Part shown: piece by piece, positions 1 to 8,272 of the stretch | Position numbering within the stretch: the stretch's first letter is position 1 | Layout of the letters: every line of letters starts with the position of its first letter | Assembly (NCBI GenBank): GCA_021785335.1 | Contig: JAJYFW010000032.1 | Span: 1 to 10,349 of the forward strand | DNA from: Pseudomonadota bacterium | GTDB lineage: Bacteria > Pseudomonadota > Alphaproteobacteria > Acetobacterales > Acetobacteraceae | DNA length: 10,349 nt | Direction: 5' to 3' | The notes under the pieces: model-generated | The model's input: the letters and a program-made list of their open reading frames with translations, nothing else | Told to the model about the DNA's origin: nothing | The model's database searches: none | Program-made: the position numbers and the translations under genes

Positions 1-2745
1 GAGCCCGGCCCGCCAGGCGAGCGACAGCGCGAAGCACCACGTTTCGGGACAGGTCGAGGGGATGAAGGCGAGCGAGGCGCCCTGGGCGCGCAGCAGCGCC
101 TCGCCCTCTTCCTCCTCGTAGCGGCCAGTGACCCAGACGCGGCCGGTCTCTATCAGCCGCGCGTCGCCCGTGCTGTGGCCGATGACGACGAACTCGAGCG
201 GCAGGTCGCGGCTCGCGGCGTCGCGGGCACAGGCGAGCAGCACGTCATAGCCCTTGTCCGGCCCGATTGCGCCGGGGATGGCCACGCGGCGGCGCGGGGC
301 GCTCGGCGGCGGCTCTAAGGGCGGCAGGCCCGCGTCGCTTTCCGGGCGTACGACGCGCGCGGCGACACCGGGGAAATGCCGGGCGAGACGCGCCGCGACA
401 TCGGCGGACGGCACCACCACCACCGGCGCGGCGGCGAGCGCCGCGGCACTCGCCGCGCGCAGGGCCGTGACCGGGAGTTCGGCGCCGTCGCGCCTGCCGT
501 GGTCGGCGATGCAGGCCTCGCAGGCACCCGGCTCCGCCGGCTCGCCGCAATAGCGCCCGTCGGGCAGCGAGAAGGTGACGCGCGGGCAGACGCAGGCGTA
601 GTCGTGCACGTGCCAGGCGAGCGGCACGCGCAGAGCGGGCGCGAGGCCGGCGACCGAGCGGTCATGGCCCAGCAGGTGATGGATCTCGACCGCGCGCACG
701 TGCCGCCGCAGCAGCAGCGCCCGCAGCGCGGCAAGCTCCTCCGGCAAGCGGAACACGAGGTTGGGGAACGCGCCGTTGCCGTCGTCGAGGCGGCAGAACC
801 CGGCCCGGTAGCGCGGCCCACTCTCGCCGTCACCGTGCAGCACCGGGCGCAGCAGCAGCGCCTCGCGTCCCTCGGCAGCAAGGGTGGCGATGCGCGCCCG
901 CACCGCGCGCTCCACGCCGCCGCCATCGTCGTGCGTGACGAGCAGCACCGTCTCGCGGGGCTTGCTCGCGGACAGCCGGCGCTCGTCCAGCATCCGGCGG
1001 GTCCGGGCGAGCGGGTCGGCCGCGACCCAGCGCGCGATCGCCGCCGCGTAGCCGGGATGAAGCCGTTCCATCGTCTCGCTGTTGCGCGCGACGAGGGAGG
1101 CGGTCGCGGCGCCGAAACTGCCGGCGCCGAGATGCGCGACATAGGCGCGCGGCACGGCGACGTGCCGCCAGCCGAGCCAGGCGGCGCGGCGGCAGAAATC
1201 GTTCTCCTCGCCGTAACCCTGCGCGAACAGGTCGGCGCGCAGCAGTCCTGTGTCGCCGAGGCATTCGCGGCGGATGTAGAGGCAGAAGCCGACGCCGGTA
1301 GGCAACGCCACCGGCGCCGTGCCGGCGGCCGCGGCGAGCGCGCCCATCGCCGCGACGTCCGCGGGCATGGGATTGCGGCGGTCCGCGCAAGGATAGGAGA
1401 GGATGGTCGCGTCGTTGGAGATCGGCGAGGCGGTGCCGGTGTCGGGCGCCGTGTGCACCGCCTCGCGCAGGCGCTCGATCCAGCCGGGCGCGGGAACCGT
1501 GTCGCTGTTCAGCAGCACGATGTCGCGCGCCGGCGCGAGCGGCCAGGCGGCGCGCAGACCGGCATTGGCGGCGGCGCAGAAGCCGAGATTATGACGGAGC
1601 CGTATCAGGTGCGTGCGGGGTCGCGACGCCCGTGCCGCGAGTTCCCGGAGCAGCGCGGCGTCGGTGCTCGCGTCGTCGACGATGATGAGCGCCGTGCCCG
1701 CGGGCAGCGTGCCGTCGAGGGCGGCGAGGCAGGCGAGCGTCGCCTCGCGATTGGCGGCGTCGCCGCTGCCGTGCACGGGCAGCACCAGCGCGATGGGCCG
1801 GCGGGGCCGCGCGGGGGCACGTGCCGGCAGGCCCGTTATGTCGGCGTTGACCGCGAGCGGCGGGATCGGGCGGCCGCGCCCGGTCACGGGATAGGCACGT
1901 GCCAGCGCCTGGCCATGCGCCCGCGCCGCGCGATGCTCGGCGAAGGGGTCGAGCGGGCTGCCGGCCAACGCCCGCCCGCCGCCGGCGATGGTGAGCGGCC
2001 CCGCCGCGTCGCGCGGGCTGAGGGCGATGCGGAAGCCACGCGCCTGCACCAGCGGGCGCGGTGTCTCGACGGTCCGGTCACCAGCGACCACGCGCCGCCG
2101 CCCGCTGCCGCCGACGAGGGTGAGCACGGGATCGCGGTCGGGATCCGCAGGATGCCAGGCCCAGCCGACCAGCGTGGTGCCCTCCGCGCGTACCACGCCC
2201 TCCACATGCCCGAGCACGGACGGATCGAGAGGAGAGCCGAGGAGTTCGCGGCCGCCCGAAACGAACGCGATGCCGCCCTGCGTGCGCCGCCGCCGTGCCG
2301 GGGCGGCGCCGGGCAGCACGTGGCCGGCGGGTCCGCGCGGCCCGAGGCCGCACCAGCCTGGCACGCCGGCGGCACGCGCGATGGCCGCCGCGGCGGGGGG
2401 CACCGGATCGGGCAGACGGAACCGCCGCAAGGTGATCTCCAGCGCCGCCACGGCGCCCGCGACATCGCCGAGCGCCAGACGGATGGTCGCGAGCATCCAC
2501 CACGCTTCACGCATGGGCACCTCGGCGACCACTCTCTCCAGCAACGTCACCGCCTCGCGCGGTGTGTTGTCGGCGATGCGTCGTTGCGCAAGCAGCAGCG
2601 CCACCGCGGGATCGGCCGGGGCAAGCCGGTGCGCGCGCTCCAGCCAGGCGCGGGCCTTCGCGGCGTCGCCCGCCGCCCTGGCTTCGCGCGCGGCGGCGAC
2701 CGCCTGCTCCGCCTCGCGCTGGTGTTGTTGCGAAATCGTACCCAA
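1..2745 (-). CDS. Large multidomain glycosyltransferase (TPR + GT2 + GT4-like), 3' end outside window
   Basis: The gene probably moves sugars from nucleotide-sugar donors onto a surface glycan or protein in the cytoplasm; donor and acceptor cannot be read from sequence. The frame is open for 915 codons to the left edge. Residues 1-115 are helical and TPR-like. Residues about 170-280 hold an unassigned domain with a GWAWHP motif (194-199). A GT2 domain starts near residue 317 (PIALVLPVHG), with acidic pair D357-D358, the donor/metal motif NSD (413-415) and the acceptor-side EEND (513-516). A second, GT4-like domain starts near 597, with HDY (714-716), a Cys cluster (718, 720, 733, 742, 745), a GPDKGYD loop near 831 and PETWCF near 900, the usual nucleotide-sugar region. 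The start is inferred: TTG at 2745, 1 nt after the Sel1 stop, with no ATG or clear Shine-Dalgarno sequence nearby. It is the last visible gene of the T1SS row. Domain calls are firm; the start is less so. Confidence 0.88.
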   Translation of the reverse strand, partial: MGTISQQHQREAEQAVAAAREARAAGDAAKARAWLERAHRLAPADPAVALLLAQRRIADNTPREAVTLLERVVAEVPMREAWWMLATIRLALGDVAGAVAALEITLRRFRLPDPVPPAAAAIARAAGVPGWCGLGPRGPAGHVLPGAAPARRRRTQGGIAFVSGGRELLGSPLDPSVLGHVEGVVRAEGTTLVGWAWHPADPDRDPVLTLVGGSGRRRVVAGDRTVETPRPLVQARGFRIALSPRDAAGPLTIAGGGRALAGSPLDPFAEHRAARAHGQALARAYPVTGRGRPIPPLAVNADITGLPARAPARPRRPIALVLPVHGSGDAANREATLACLAALDGTLPAGTALIIVDDASTDAALLRELAARASRPRTHLIRLRHNLGFCAAANAGLRAAWPLAPARDIVLLNSDTVPAPGWIERLREAVHTAPDTGTASPISNDATILSYPCADRRNPMPADVAAMGALAAAAGTAPVALPTGVGFCLYIRRECLGDTGLLRADLFAQGYGEENDFCRRAAWLGWRHVAVPRAYVAHLGAGSFGAATASLVARNSETMERLHPGYAAAIARWVAADPLARTRRMLDERRLSASKPRETVLLVTHDDGGGVERAVRARIATLAAEGREALLLRPVLHGDGESGPRYRAGFCRLDDGNGAFPNLVFRLPEELAALRALLLRRHVRAVEIHHLLGHDRSVAGLAPALRVPLAWHVHDYACVCPRVTFSLPDGRYCGEPAEPGACEACIADHGRRDGAELPVTALRAASAAALAAAPVVVVPSADVAARLARHFPGVAARVVRPESDAGLPPLEPPPSAPRRRVAIPGAIGPDKGYDVLLACARDAASRDLPLEFVVIGHSTGDARLIETGRVWVTGRYEEEEGEALLRAQGASLAFIPSTCPETWCFALSLAWRAGL

Positions 2746-2746
2746 A

Positions 2747-4525
2747 TCAGGCGGCAGTCGCGGACGGCGGGTCCGTCGGGCCCAGCGCCGCCAGTTCGGC
2801 CTCCGCCTCGGCGTGGCCCTGTGCGAGCGCCCGCTCCAGCCACACCCGCGCCGCGACGGGATCGCGCTCGCCGGCGAGGCCGCGCGCGAGGTAGCGGCCG
2901 AGCATGAGCTGCGCGAGCCCGTGTCCGCGCTGCGCCGCCTCCTGGAACCAGTGCTGCGCCGCCGGTCGGTCCCATGGCACGTCGTGGCCGCCACCGAGCA
3001 ACGCGCCCATGGCGAACATCGCCTGCGTCTTGCCGGTCTGGGCCGCCTTCTCGTACAGCGCCAGCGCCTGGGCGTGGTCGCGTGGCCCGCCAGTGCCGGC
3101 GACCAGCAGGTCGGCCAGCACGATCTGCGCCTCGGTCATGCCCGCCGCCGCCGCACGCGCGATCCAGACGCGCGCCTCCACCGGGTCGGCCGGCACACCG
3201 CGCCCGGCCATCACCATCAGGCCATAGCCGAACTGCGCGTTGACGATGCCGTCCGCGGCCCGGCGCAGCCAGCGGGCGGCGGCGACGTCGTCGCGCTCCC
3301 CACCGATGCCGTCGGCAAGCCAGATGCCGAGATTGAAGGCGGCGAGCAGGTCGCCCTTCTCGGCCGCCTCGGCGATCCAGGCGTGGGAGACGGCACGCAC
3401 CTCGGGGCCCATCTCGGGGTTGGTCGCCAGTCCCCTGAGCTGGGTGGCGGCCTGCTGGTCGCCCGCCTCGGCGGCGATACGGAACAGGCGCGCCGCCTCC
3501 TGCGGGTCGCGCGAGGTGCCGGCGCCGACGAGGTGCAACTGGCCCAGGGCGCGTGCCGCTGCGCCGTGGCCGAGGTCCATGGCGCGGCGGTACCACATGG
3601 CCGCCTCGGTATGGTTGGGCGGCAGGTCGCCGCCGCGCGCATAGAGATCGCCAAGGAAGGCCGCGGCATCCGCGTCGCCGCCGAGCGCCGCGCGGCGCAG
3701 CAGGGATTCGCCCTCCACGGTGTCCTTCTCGACCCCACTGCCGGCCATCAGCATCCGCCCATAGCGCGCCTGGGCAGAGCGCAGGCCGCGTGCCGCCGCG
3801 GTCGCGAGATGGCGCGCGGCGGCCGCGGGGTCGGCCGGCCCGCCCTGCCCGCGCGCCGCCATCTCGCTCAGCACCGCGCTCGCCATCGGGATGCTGGCGT
3901 CGGCGGCGCGGGTGAGCAGTGCAATGATCGCGTCATAATCCGTCGTCGCCGCGACCTCGGTGTCGGCATTGGCACGGCCGAGGCGCATCATCCCGGCACC
4001 GAGGCAGCCCTGCGGCCACCCCGAGGCAGCGGATGCCTCGTAGAGTTCGGCCGCGCGTGCCTCGTCGCGCCCCTCCTGCGGCCCGATGGTGAGGATGAAG
4101 GCCAGCGTGGCCTGCCCTTCCGGCGAACCGGACGCGGCGGCGCGCTCGGCCCAGAGCCGCGCGCGCTGCCAGTCGGTGCCGCCCGGCAACGGAACCGCGG
4201 TGGCGAAGAGCGGCACGCCCGGCTGTGTCCCTGGCGAAACGATGCCCTGCAGGTACAGCGAGGCGAGCAGGTTCTGCGCCTCGACATTGCCCTGCCCCGC
4301 GGCGCGTTCGAGCCAGCGCAACCCCTCGGGCAGGCTCGGCGGCACGCCGGCGCCCTCGAAATAGCTGCGCGCGACGTGGAACTCCGCCTCGGCAAGCCCG
4401 GCGGCGGCGGCGCGCGCCAGCAGCGGAAATGCCTGCGTCCTCTTGCCGGCCGCGATCAGCCCACGCGCGCGCCGCAGTGCCGCTTCCGGTCCCAGCACGG
4501 CCTTGGGCAGCAGGCGATCAAGCAT
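2747..4525 (-). CDS. Sel1-like repeat protein (SLR solenoid)
   Basis: This 592-aa protein consists almost entirely of Sel1-type (TPR-like) repeats of about 36 residues, recognisable by recurring alanine-rich helices with G-x-G turns and W-ERAA/W-YRRA segments. Examples are W71-LERAA, W311-YRRAM, WLRRAA near 419 and W562-LERAL. I estimate 11-13 units between residues 45 and 580. A stretch rich in Pro, Gly and Thr (about 96-119) interrupts the solenoid. No signal peptide or membrane segment is visible, so it is probably cytoplasmic. Sel1 proteins generally act as scaffolds for protein complexes; no catalytic motif is seen. The ATG at 4525 lies 33 nt after the hlyD-like stop, with only a GGGG tract as possible ribosome binding site. 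The next gene starts 1 nt after its TGA, so the two are probably translationally coupled. The partner is unknown; the secretion machinery, its substrate and the downstream glycosyltransferase are candidates. Confidence 0.88.
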   Translation of the reverse strand: MLDRLLPKAVLGPEAALRRARGLIAAGKRTQAFPLLARAAAAGLAEAEFHVARSYFEGAGVPPSLPEGLRWLERAAGQGNVEAQNLLASLYLQGIVSPGTQPGVPLFATAVPLPGGTDWQRARLWAERAAASGSPEGQATLAFILTIGPQEGRDEARAAELYEASAASGWPQGCLGAGMMRLGRANADTEVAATTDYDAIIALLTRAADASIPMASAVLSEMAARGQGGPADPAAAARHLATAAARGLRSAQARYGRMLMAGSGVEKDTVEGESLLRRAALGGDADAAAFLGDLYARGGDLPPNHTEAAMWYRRAMDLGHGAAARALGQLHLVGAGTSRDPQEAARLFRIAAEAGDQQAATQLRGLATNPEMGPEVRAVSHAWIAEAAEKGDLLAAFNLGIWLADGIGGERDDVAAARWLRRAADGIVNAQFGYGLMVMAGRGVPADPVEARVWIARAAAAGMTEAQIVLADLLVAGTGGPRDHAQALALYEKAAQTGKTQAMFAMGALLGGGHDVPWDRPAAQHWFQEAAQRGHGLAQLMLGRYLARGLAGERDPVAARVWLERALAQGHAEAEAELAALGPTDPPSATAA

Positions 4526-4558
4526 CGGCGCCCCGCGTGCCCGCGACAGCGCCCGGCG

Positions 4559-5971
4559 TCACGGTTCCCGCATCCCGTTCGACACCGCCGGGATGACGCG
4601 CGCAAGCATGAACTGCAGTGCCGTGCGCTTGCCGATCTTGATGTCCGCGGTGACCGGCATGCCGGGGGCGAGGTGGAAGCCCGCCGGCAGGTCACGCATG
4701 TGCATCTGATCGATGGCGATGCGCACGCGGTAGTAGACCTCGCCGAATTGCTGGGTGCTGTGCGGGCGCGTCGCCGCGGCGGCGAAGGCGTTCGGCGCAT
4801 GGAAGCTGTCGGGCGAGATCACCCGCACCGTGCCGTAGGCGGTGCCGTAGGTGTAGTACGGGAACGAATCGAACTTGATACGCACCGGCTGGCCGACATG
4901 GACGAAGCCGGCATCCATGCCGGAGAGCACCGCCCTGATCTCGAGCTTGGCGTCGGCGGGCACCAGGGTGATGAACTGATCTCCCGACTGCAGCACCGAA
5001 CCGACGCTGACCTGGGCGATGGACAGAACCAGCGCGTTGCGGTCGGCGCGCAGCTGCACGAGCTGGCGGCGCAGCTTCGCCTTGATGAGATCGGCGCGCG
5101 CCAACGCCAGCTTGCGGGTCTGGGTCTGCAGCTGCGAGGAGATATCCGCCTTGTATTGCTGGATGTATGCGTCGCGCTCGGCGCGCAGCGCGGCCAGGTC
5201 GCGCATGGCCCCCGAGGCCTGCGCCTCGGCATCGGCGAGCGAGCGCTGCATCTCGACGCGGGTGTCCTGGGCGGCGAGCGTGCTGAGCTGGCTGCCCACC
5301 TGCATCTGCTCCAGCTCCATGCGCTTCTTCTCGATGGCGCGCGCCACCGCGAGGCGCTCCGTGAAGGAGCGGATGTCGGCGGCGGCCTGCGCCACCTTGG
5401 CCTTGGTGCTGTCGATGCGCTGGTTGTAGGTCTGCACCTTGAACGTGTACTCGGCGTGCCGCTGGGCGTAGATCTCGGCCTCCAGGTTGCCCGGTTGCGT
5501 GCCGTCCGAGAGGTAGGTCTTTCCTGCGGCCTCCGCCGTGAGGCGAGCCACCTCGGCGCCGAGGCTGGCCACCTGCTGCGCGAGGCTCGTTTCGTCCGCC
5601 TGCACGAAGGTGGGATCGAGCTGGGCAAGGAGCTCGCCCTTCTTGACGAACTGGCCCTCGCGCACATCGATCGAGCGGATGATCGAGGTCTCGAGCGGCT
5701 GCACGACGATGTTGTGCGCGCGCGGCACGACCCGCCCGTGCGTGGTCACCACGCGGTCGATCGGCACCGTTCCGGCGATCACGAGCATGATCACCATCAC
5801 GAGGGCCAGCGACCAGACCGTGTAGCGGATACCGACGCGGATCGGGCGGGCGATCAGCGAGACCGTCGGGCTCTCGAACTCGAGCAGCGCGCGACTGGCG
5901 GGATCGTTGGCGCTCGCGATCGCGGCCAGCGCGCGCGACGTGGACTGCGGCAGCGGCGTCGCCTCGGACAT
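4559..5971 (-). CDS. HlyD-family type I secretion membrane fusion protein
   Basis: This 470-aa periplasmic adaptor should link the inner-membrane ABC transporter to an outer-membrane TolC-like channel. A short cytoplasmic N-terminus (about 1-49) precedes a single membrane segment (about 50-68, WSLALVMVIMLVIAG). The lipoyl/biotinyl-like half-motifs follow at about 85-120 (IVVQPLETSIIRSIDVREGQ, then VKKGELLAQLDP) and about 301-338 (SVGSVLQSGD). Between them lies a long Ala/Gln/Arg-rich coiled-coil hairpin (about 125-300). The beta-barrel and membrane-proximal part includes GMDAGFVHVGQPVRIKFDSF (351-370) and ends in the family-typical APGMPVTADIKIGKRT and a C-terminal GMREP. Length and order match HlyD/PrtE/LapC-type adaptors. 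The ATG lies 3 nt after the ABC transporter stop, with a GAGG ribosome binding site inside the upstream gene's last codons. No TolC homologue is in the window. Confidence 0.96.
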   Translation of the reverse strand: MSEATPLPQSTSRALAAIASANDPASRALLEFESPTVSLIARPIRVGIRYTVWSLALVMVIMLVIAGTVPIDRVVTTHGRVVPRAHNIVVQPLETSIIRSIDVREGQFVKKGELLAQLDPTFVQADETSLAQQVASLGAEVARLTAEAAGKTYLSDGTQPGNLEAEIYAQRHAEYTFKVQTYNQRIDSTKAKVAQAAADIRSFTERLAVARAIEKKRMELEQMQVGSQLSTLAAQDTRVEMQRSLADAEAQASGAMRDLAALRAERDAYIQQYKADISSQLQTQTRKLALARADLIKAKLRRQLVQLRADRNALVLSIAQVSVGSVLQSGDQFITLVPADAKLEIRAVLSGMDAGFVHVGQPVRIKFDSFPYYTYGTAYGTVRVISPDSFHAPNAFAAAATRPHSTQQFGEVYYRVRIAIDQMHMRDLPAGFHLAPGMPVTADIKIGKRTALQFMLARVIPAVSNGMREP

Positions 5972-5974
5972 CGG

Positions 5975-8236
5975 TTAGCCCTCGTTGCGAGCGACGATCG
6001 CCGCCGGCTGCGGGCCGCGGCCCTGGTCCATCATGTGCCGGTTCTGCTGCAGCCAGAGCTGGCGGTAAACGGGGCAGCGGTCCACCAGCACGCTGTGCGG
6101 GCCGATATCCATGACCTTGCCCTGGTCGAGCACCAGGATCTGGTCGCATTCGACCAGCGAGGAAAGCCGGTGCGAGACGATGATCATCGTCCGCCCGTGG
6201 GCGATGCGCCGGATATTGGCGTTGACGAGCGCCTCGCTCTCGGGGTCGAGCGCGCTGGTCGCCTCGTCGAGGATGAGGATGCGCGGGTCGTGGATCAGCG
6301 CGCGGGCGATGGCGAGGCGCTGGCGCTGGCCGCCGGAGAGGTTGGGCGAGCCCTCCTCGATCCAGGTCTCGTAGCCGAGCGGCATGCGCTCGATGAACTC
6401 CTCGGCTCCCGCGAGGCGGGCGGCACGGATCGCGTCGTTGAGCGTGAGCCCGGGGCGGCCGGCGATGATGTTCTCGCGGATGGTGCCGCGGAACAGGAAA
6501 TTCTCCTGCAGCACCACGCCGAAGCTGCGCCGGAGATAGGCGAGGTTGATCTCGCGCAGATCCGTGCCGTCGAGCTTGATCTGCCCCTCGTACTCCCGGT
6601 TGATCCCCTGCAACAGCCGGGTGATGGTCGACTTGCCGGAGCCGGACCGCCCGACCAGGCCCAGCGTGGTGCCGGCCGGGATCTCGAACGAGACCTCCTG
6701 CAGCGCCTTGGTGCGCGAGCCCGGATAGGCGAAGTCCACGTCCTGGAAATGCACCGCGCCCTCGAGGCGCGGGCGCACCCCGGCGCCGGGGTTCACCACT
6801 TCCGGCCGGTTGTTCAGCACCTCGGCGACGATGCCCACCGCGGCGCGGGCATACTCGTATTCCTCGGTGAGCCGCGCGAGGCCGACGAGGGGCGCGGCCA
6901 CGCGGCCGGACAGCATCATGAAGGCGACGAGCGAACCCAGCGTCGCGACGTTGCCGTGCAGCGCGAAATAGGCGCCGACCAACAGCACGCCGCGGTTCAT
7001 GAAGTTGTCGAACGGCGTCACCAGCGTCGCCGGGACGTTGCTCGCCCGGCCCAGTTCCTGCTGCCACAGCGACGCCTTGGCGAGCCGCTGGTCCCACAGC
7101 TCGCGCTGCTGCGGCTCGAGCGCCAGCGACTTCACCGTGCGGATGCCGGCGACGCTCTCGACCATGACGTTGCTCTTCTCGACCTCCGACTTCATCCATT
7201 CGCCGAAGGTCCGCCGCACCCGCGGCAGGCAGGCGATGATGATGAGGGCGATCATCACGCCGGCGGCGATGGTGAGCCAGGTCAGCGGCGCGTTCAGCCA
7301 GAACAGGAACGGGATCAGCACCGCGAGCGTCACCAGATCGAGGATGGTCGCGAGCATCTTGCCGGTGAGGAACTCGCGGATCTTGGCGAACTGGTTGAGC
7401 TTGTAGAGGATCGCGCCGGTCTGGTTCTTCTCGAAGTAGTCGATCGAGAGCCCGAGCAGGCGGCGGAAGATGTGCAGGCCTATGCGCGCGTCCATCCGGG
7501 TGGCGACCACCAGGATCAGTTCGCGCCGCGCGAAGCCGAGATAGGTCTCGTAGATCGCGGCGACGACCAGGATCAGGGAGAGCATCAGCAGCGTGGAGCC
7601 GGACTGGTAGGTGACGACCTTGTCCACCACCACCATCACGAGGAGCGGCGGCAGGATCGCCAGCACCGACAGCACGATCGAGCCGACGCAGATGTCGCGC
7701 AGCGTCTTCTTTTCGCGCCAGACGATACGCGCCACCCAGCCCAGCGTGAACGGCGCGTTGTCCTCGTTGGCCCCGCGCTCCGGCCGCAGCAGGATGACCT
7801 CGCCCTTCCACAGCTGGGTGAGGCGCAGTTCGTCCACCGGCACGCCGCCGTCGTCGAATGAGGAGGCCGGGTTCTTCAGCCAGACGACATTGCGCGCGGG
7901 ATCGGCGCGGACCATCAGCGCCGCCGAGCCGTCCTCGAGCAGCAGCACGACGGGCCCCGAGGCCTGGGTGGCGACCAGGTGCTTCCAGGAGAGCCGGGCC
8001 GCGCGCGCCCACAGCCCGGAGCCGCGTACCCAGTCCACCAACACCGCAGGCGCCACGATGCCGCCCGTGGGCAGGCGCAAGTCGTCACGATCGAGGTCCA
8101 CGCCGTGCCAGCGCGCCGCCTCGATCAGCGCGAGCAGCCGCACCTCCAGCTTCTCCCGCGGGTCTGGAGAGGGGTCGGGCGGGCCAGCAACAGGCGGCAT
8201 TGAATCCAAGAGCTTGATCCTCGGGACCTGAAGCAT
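5975..8236 (-). CDS. Type I secretion ABC transporter (permease/ATPase) with degenerate C39-like domain
   Basis: HlyB/LapB-type exporter half-transporter, 753 aa from the ATG at 8236. An N-terminal C39-like domain (about 28-150) has no cysteine at all and lacks the catalytic His context, so it should bind substrate rather than cleave a leader. A six-helix ABC exporter membrane domain follows (about 182-445, including LAILPPLLVMVVVDKVV and IPFLFWL). The C-terminal nucleotide-binding domain is complete: Walker A GRSGSGKST (529-537), Q-loop Q577, signature LSGGQ (633-637), Walker B ILILDE (653-658) and H-loop His689. ATP hydrolysis at the dimer should drive export of an unfolded substrate through HlyD and an outer-membrane channel. 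The start is uncertain. The frame stays open to an ATG at 8398, but that extension reads as non-coding, with rare codons, a promoter-like TATAAG and an inverted repeat. ATG 8200 is another candidate. It is the first gene of the leftward row. Confidence 0.95.
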   Translation of the reverse strand: MLQVPRIKLLDSMPPVAGPPDPSPDPREKLEVRLLALIEAARWHGVDLDRDDLRLPTGGIVAPAVLVDWVRGSGLWARAARLSWKHLVATQASGPVVLLLEDGSAALMVRADPARNVVWLKNPASSFDDGGVPVDELRLTQLWKGEVILLRPERGANEDNAPFTLGWVARIVWREKKTLRDICVGSIVLSVLAILPPLLVMVVVDKVVTYQSGSTLLMLSLILVVAAIYETYLGFARRELILVVATRMDARIGLHIFRRLLGLSIDYFEKNQTGAILYKLNQFAKIREFLTGKMLATILDLVTLAVLIPFLFWLNAPLTWLTIAAGVMIALIIIACLPRVRRTFGEWMKSEVEKSNVMVESVAGIRTVKSLALEPQQRELWDQRLAKASLWQQELGRASNVPATLVTPFDNFMNRGVLLVGAYFALHGNVATLGSLVAFMMLSGRVAAPLVGLARLTEEYEYARAAVGIVAEVLNNRPEVVNPGAGVRPRLEGAVHFQDVDFAYPGSRTKALQEVSFEIPAGTTLGLVGRSGSGKSTITRLLQGINREYEGQIKLDGTDLREINLAYLRRSFGVVLQENFLFRGTIRENIIAGRPGLTLNDAIRAARLAGAEEFIERMPLGYETWIEEGSPNLSGGQRQRLAIARALIHDPRILILDEATSALDPESEALVNANIRRIAHGRTMIIVSHRLSSLVECDQILVLDQGKVMDIGPHSVLVDRCPVYRQLWLQQNRHMMDQGRGPQPAAIVARNEG
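5980..5983 (-). promoter_or_regulatory. Ribosome binding site of the HlyD-like gene
   Basis: On the minus strand GAGG lies 8 nt before the ATG at 5971. It is embedded in the last sense codons of the ABC transporter gene (GAG GGC TAA CCG ATG). It supports the chosen start and tight co-translation of the two secretion genes. Confidence 0.65.
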
Positions 8237-8272
8237 CGTCGCGGGAACCGGCCACGCCGGCCACCAGCGCCC

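Noticed and set aside
315..1142. Minus-strand open frame of 275 codons within the glycosyltransferase
   Set aside because: It is out of frame with the GT motifs, and its Arg/Ser/Cys-rich product is a shadow. The real frame has no stop up to the window edge.
376..2907. Plus-strand open frame of 843 codons
   Set aside because: It lies antisense to the glycosyltransferase and the end of the Sel1 gene, with Arg/Gly/Ala-rich composition and no recognisable motif.
1988..7861. Plus-strand open frame of 1957 codons across four genes
   Set aside because: It is fully antisense to well-supported genes. Its product is low-complexity, rich in His, Arg, Asp and Gln, as expected when the opposite strand has strong G/C third-position bias. 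No domain is seen.
4692..8012. Minus-strand open frame of 1106 codons over the ABC and HlyD genes
   Set aside because: It is a shifted frame of two confidently identified genes with an Arg/Ala/Gly-rich product. The real frames carry all motifs.
7700..8160. Active bacteriocin-type C39 leader peptidase
   Set aside because: There is no cysteine in the N-terminal domain, so proteolytic activity is not supported.
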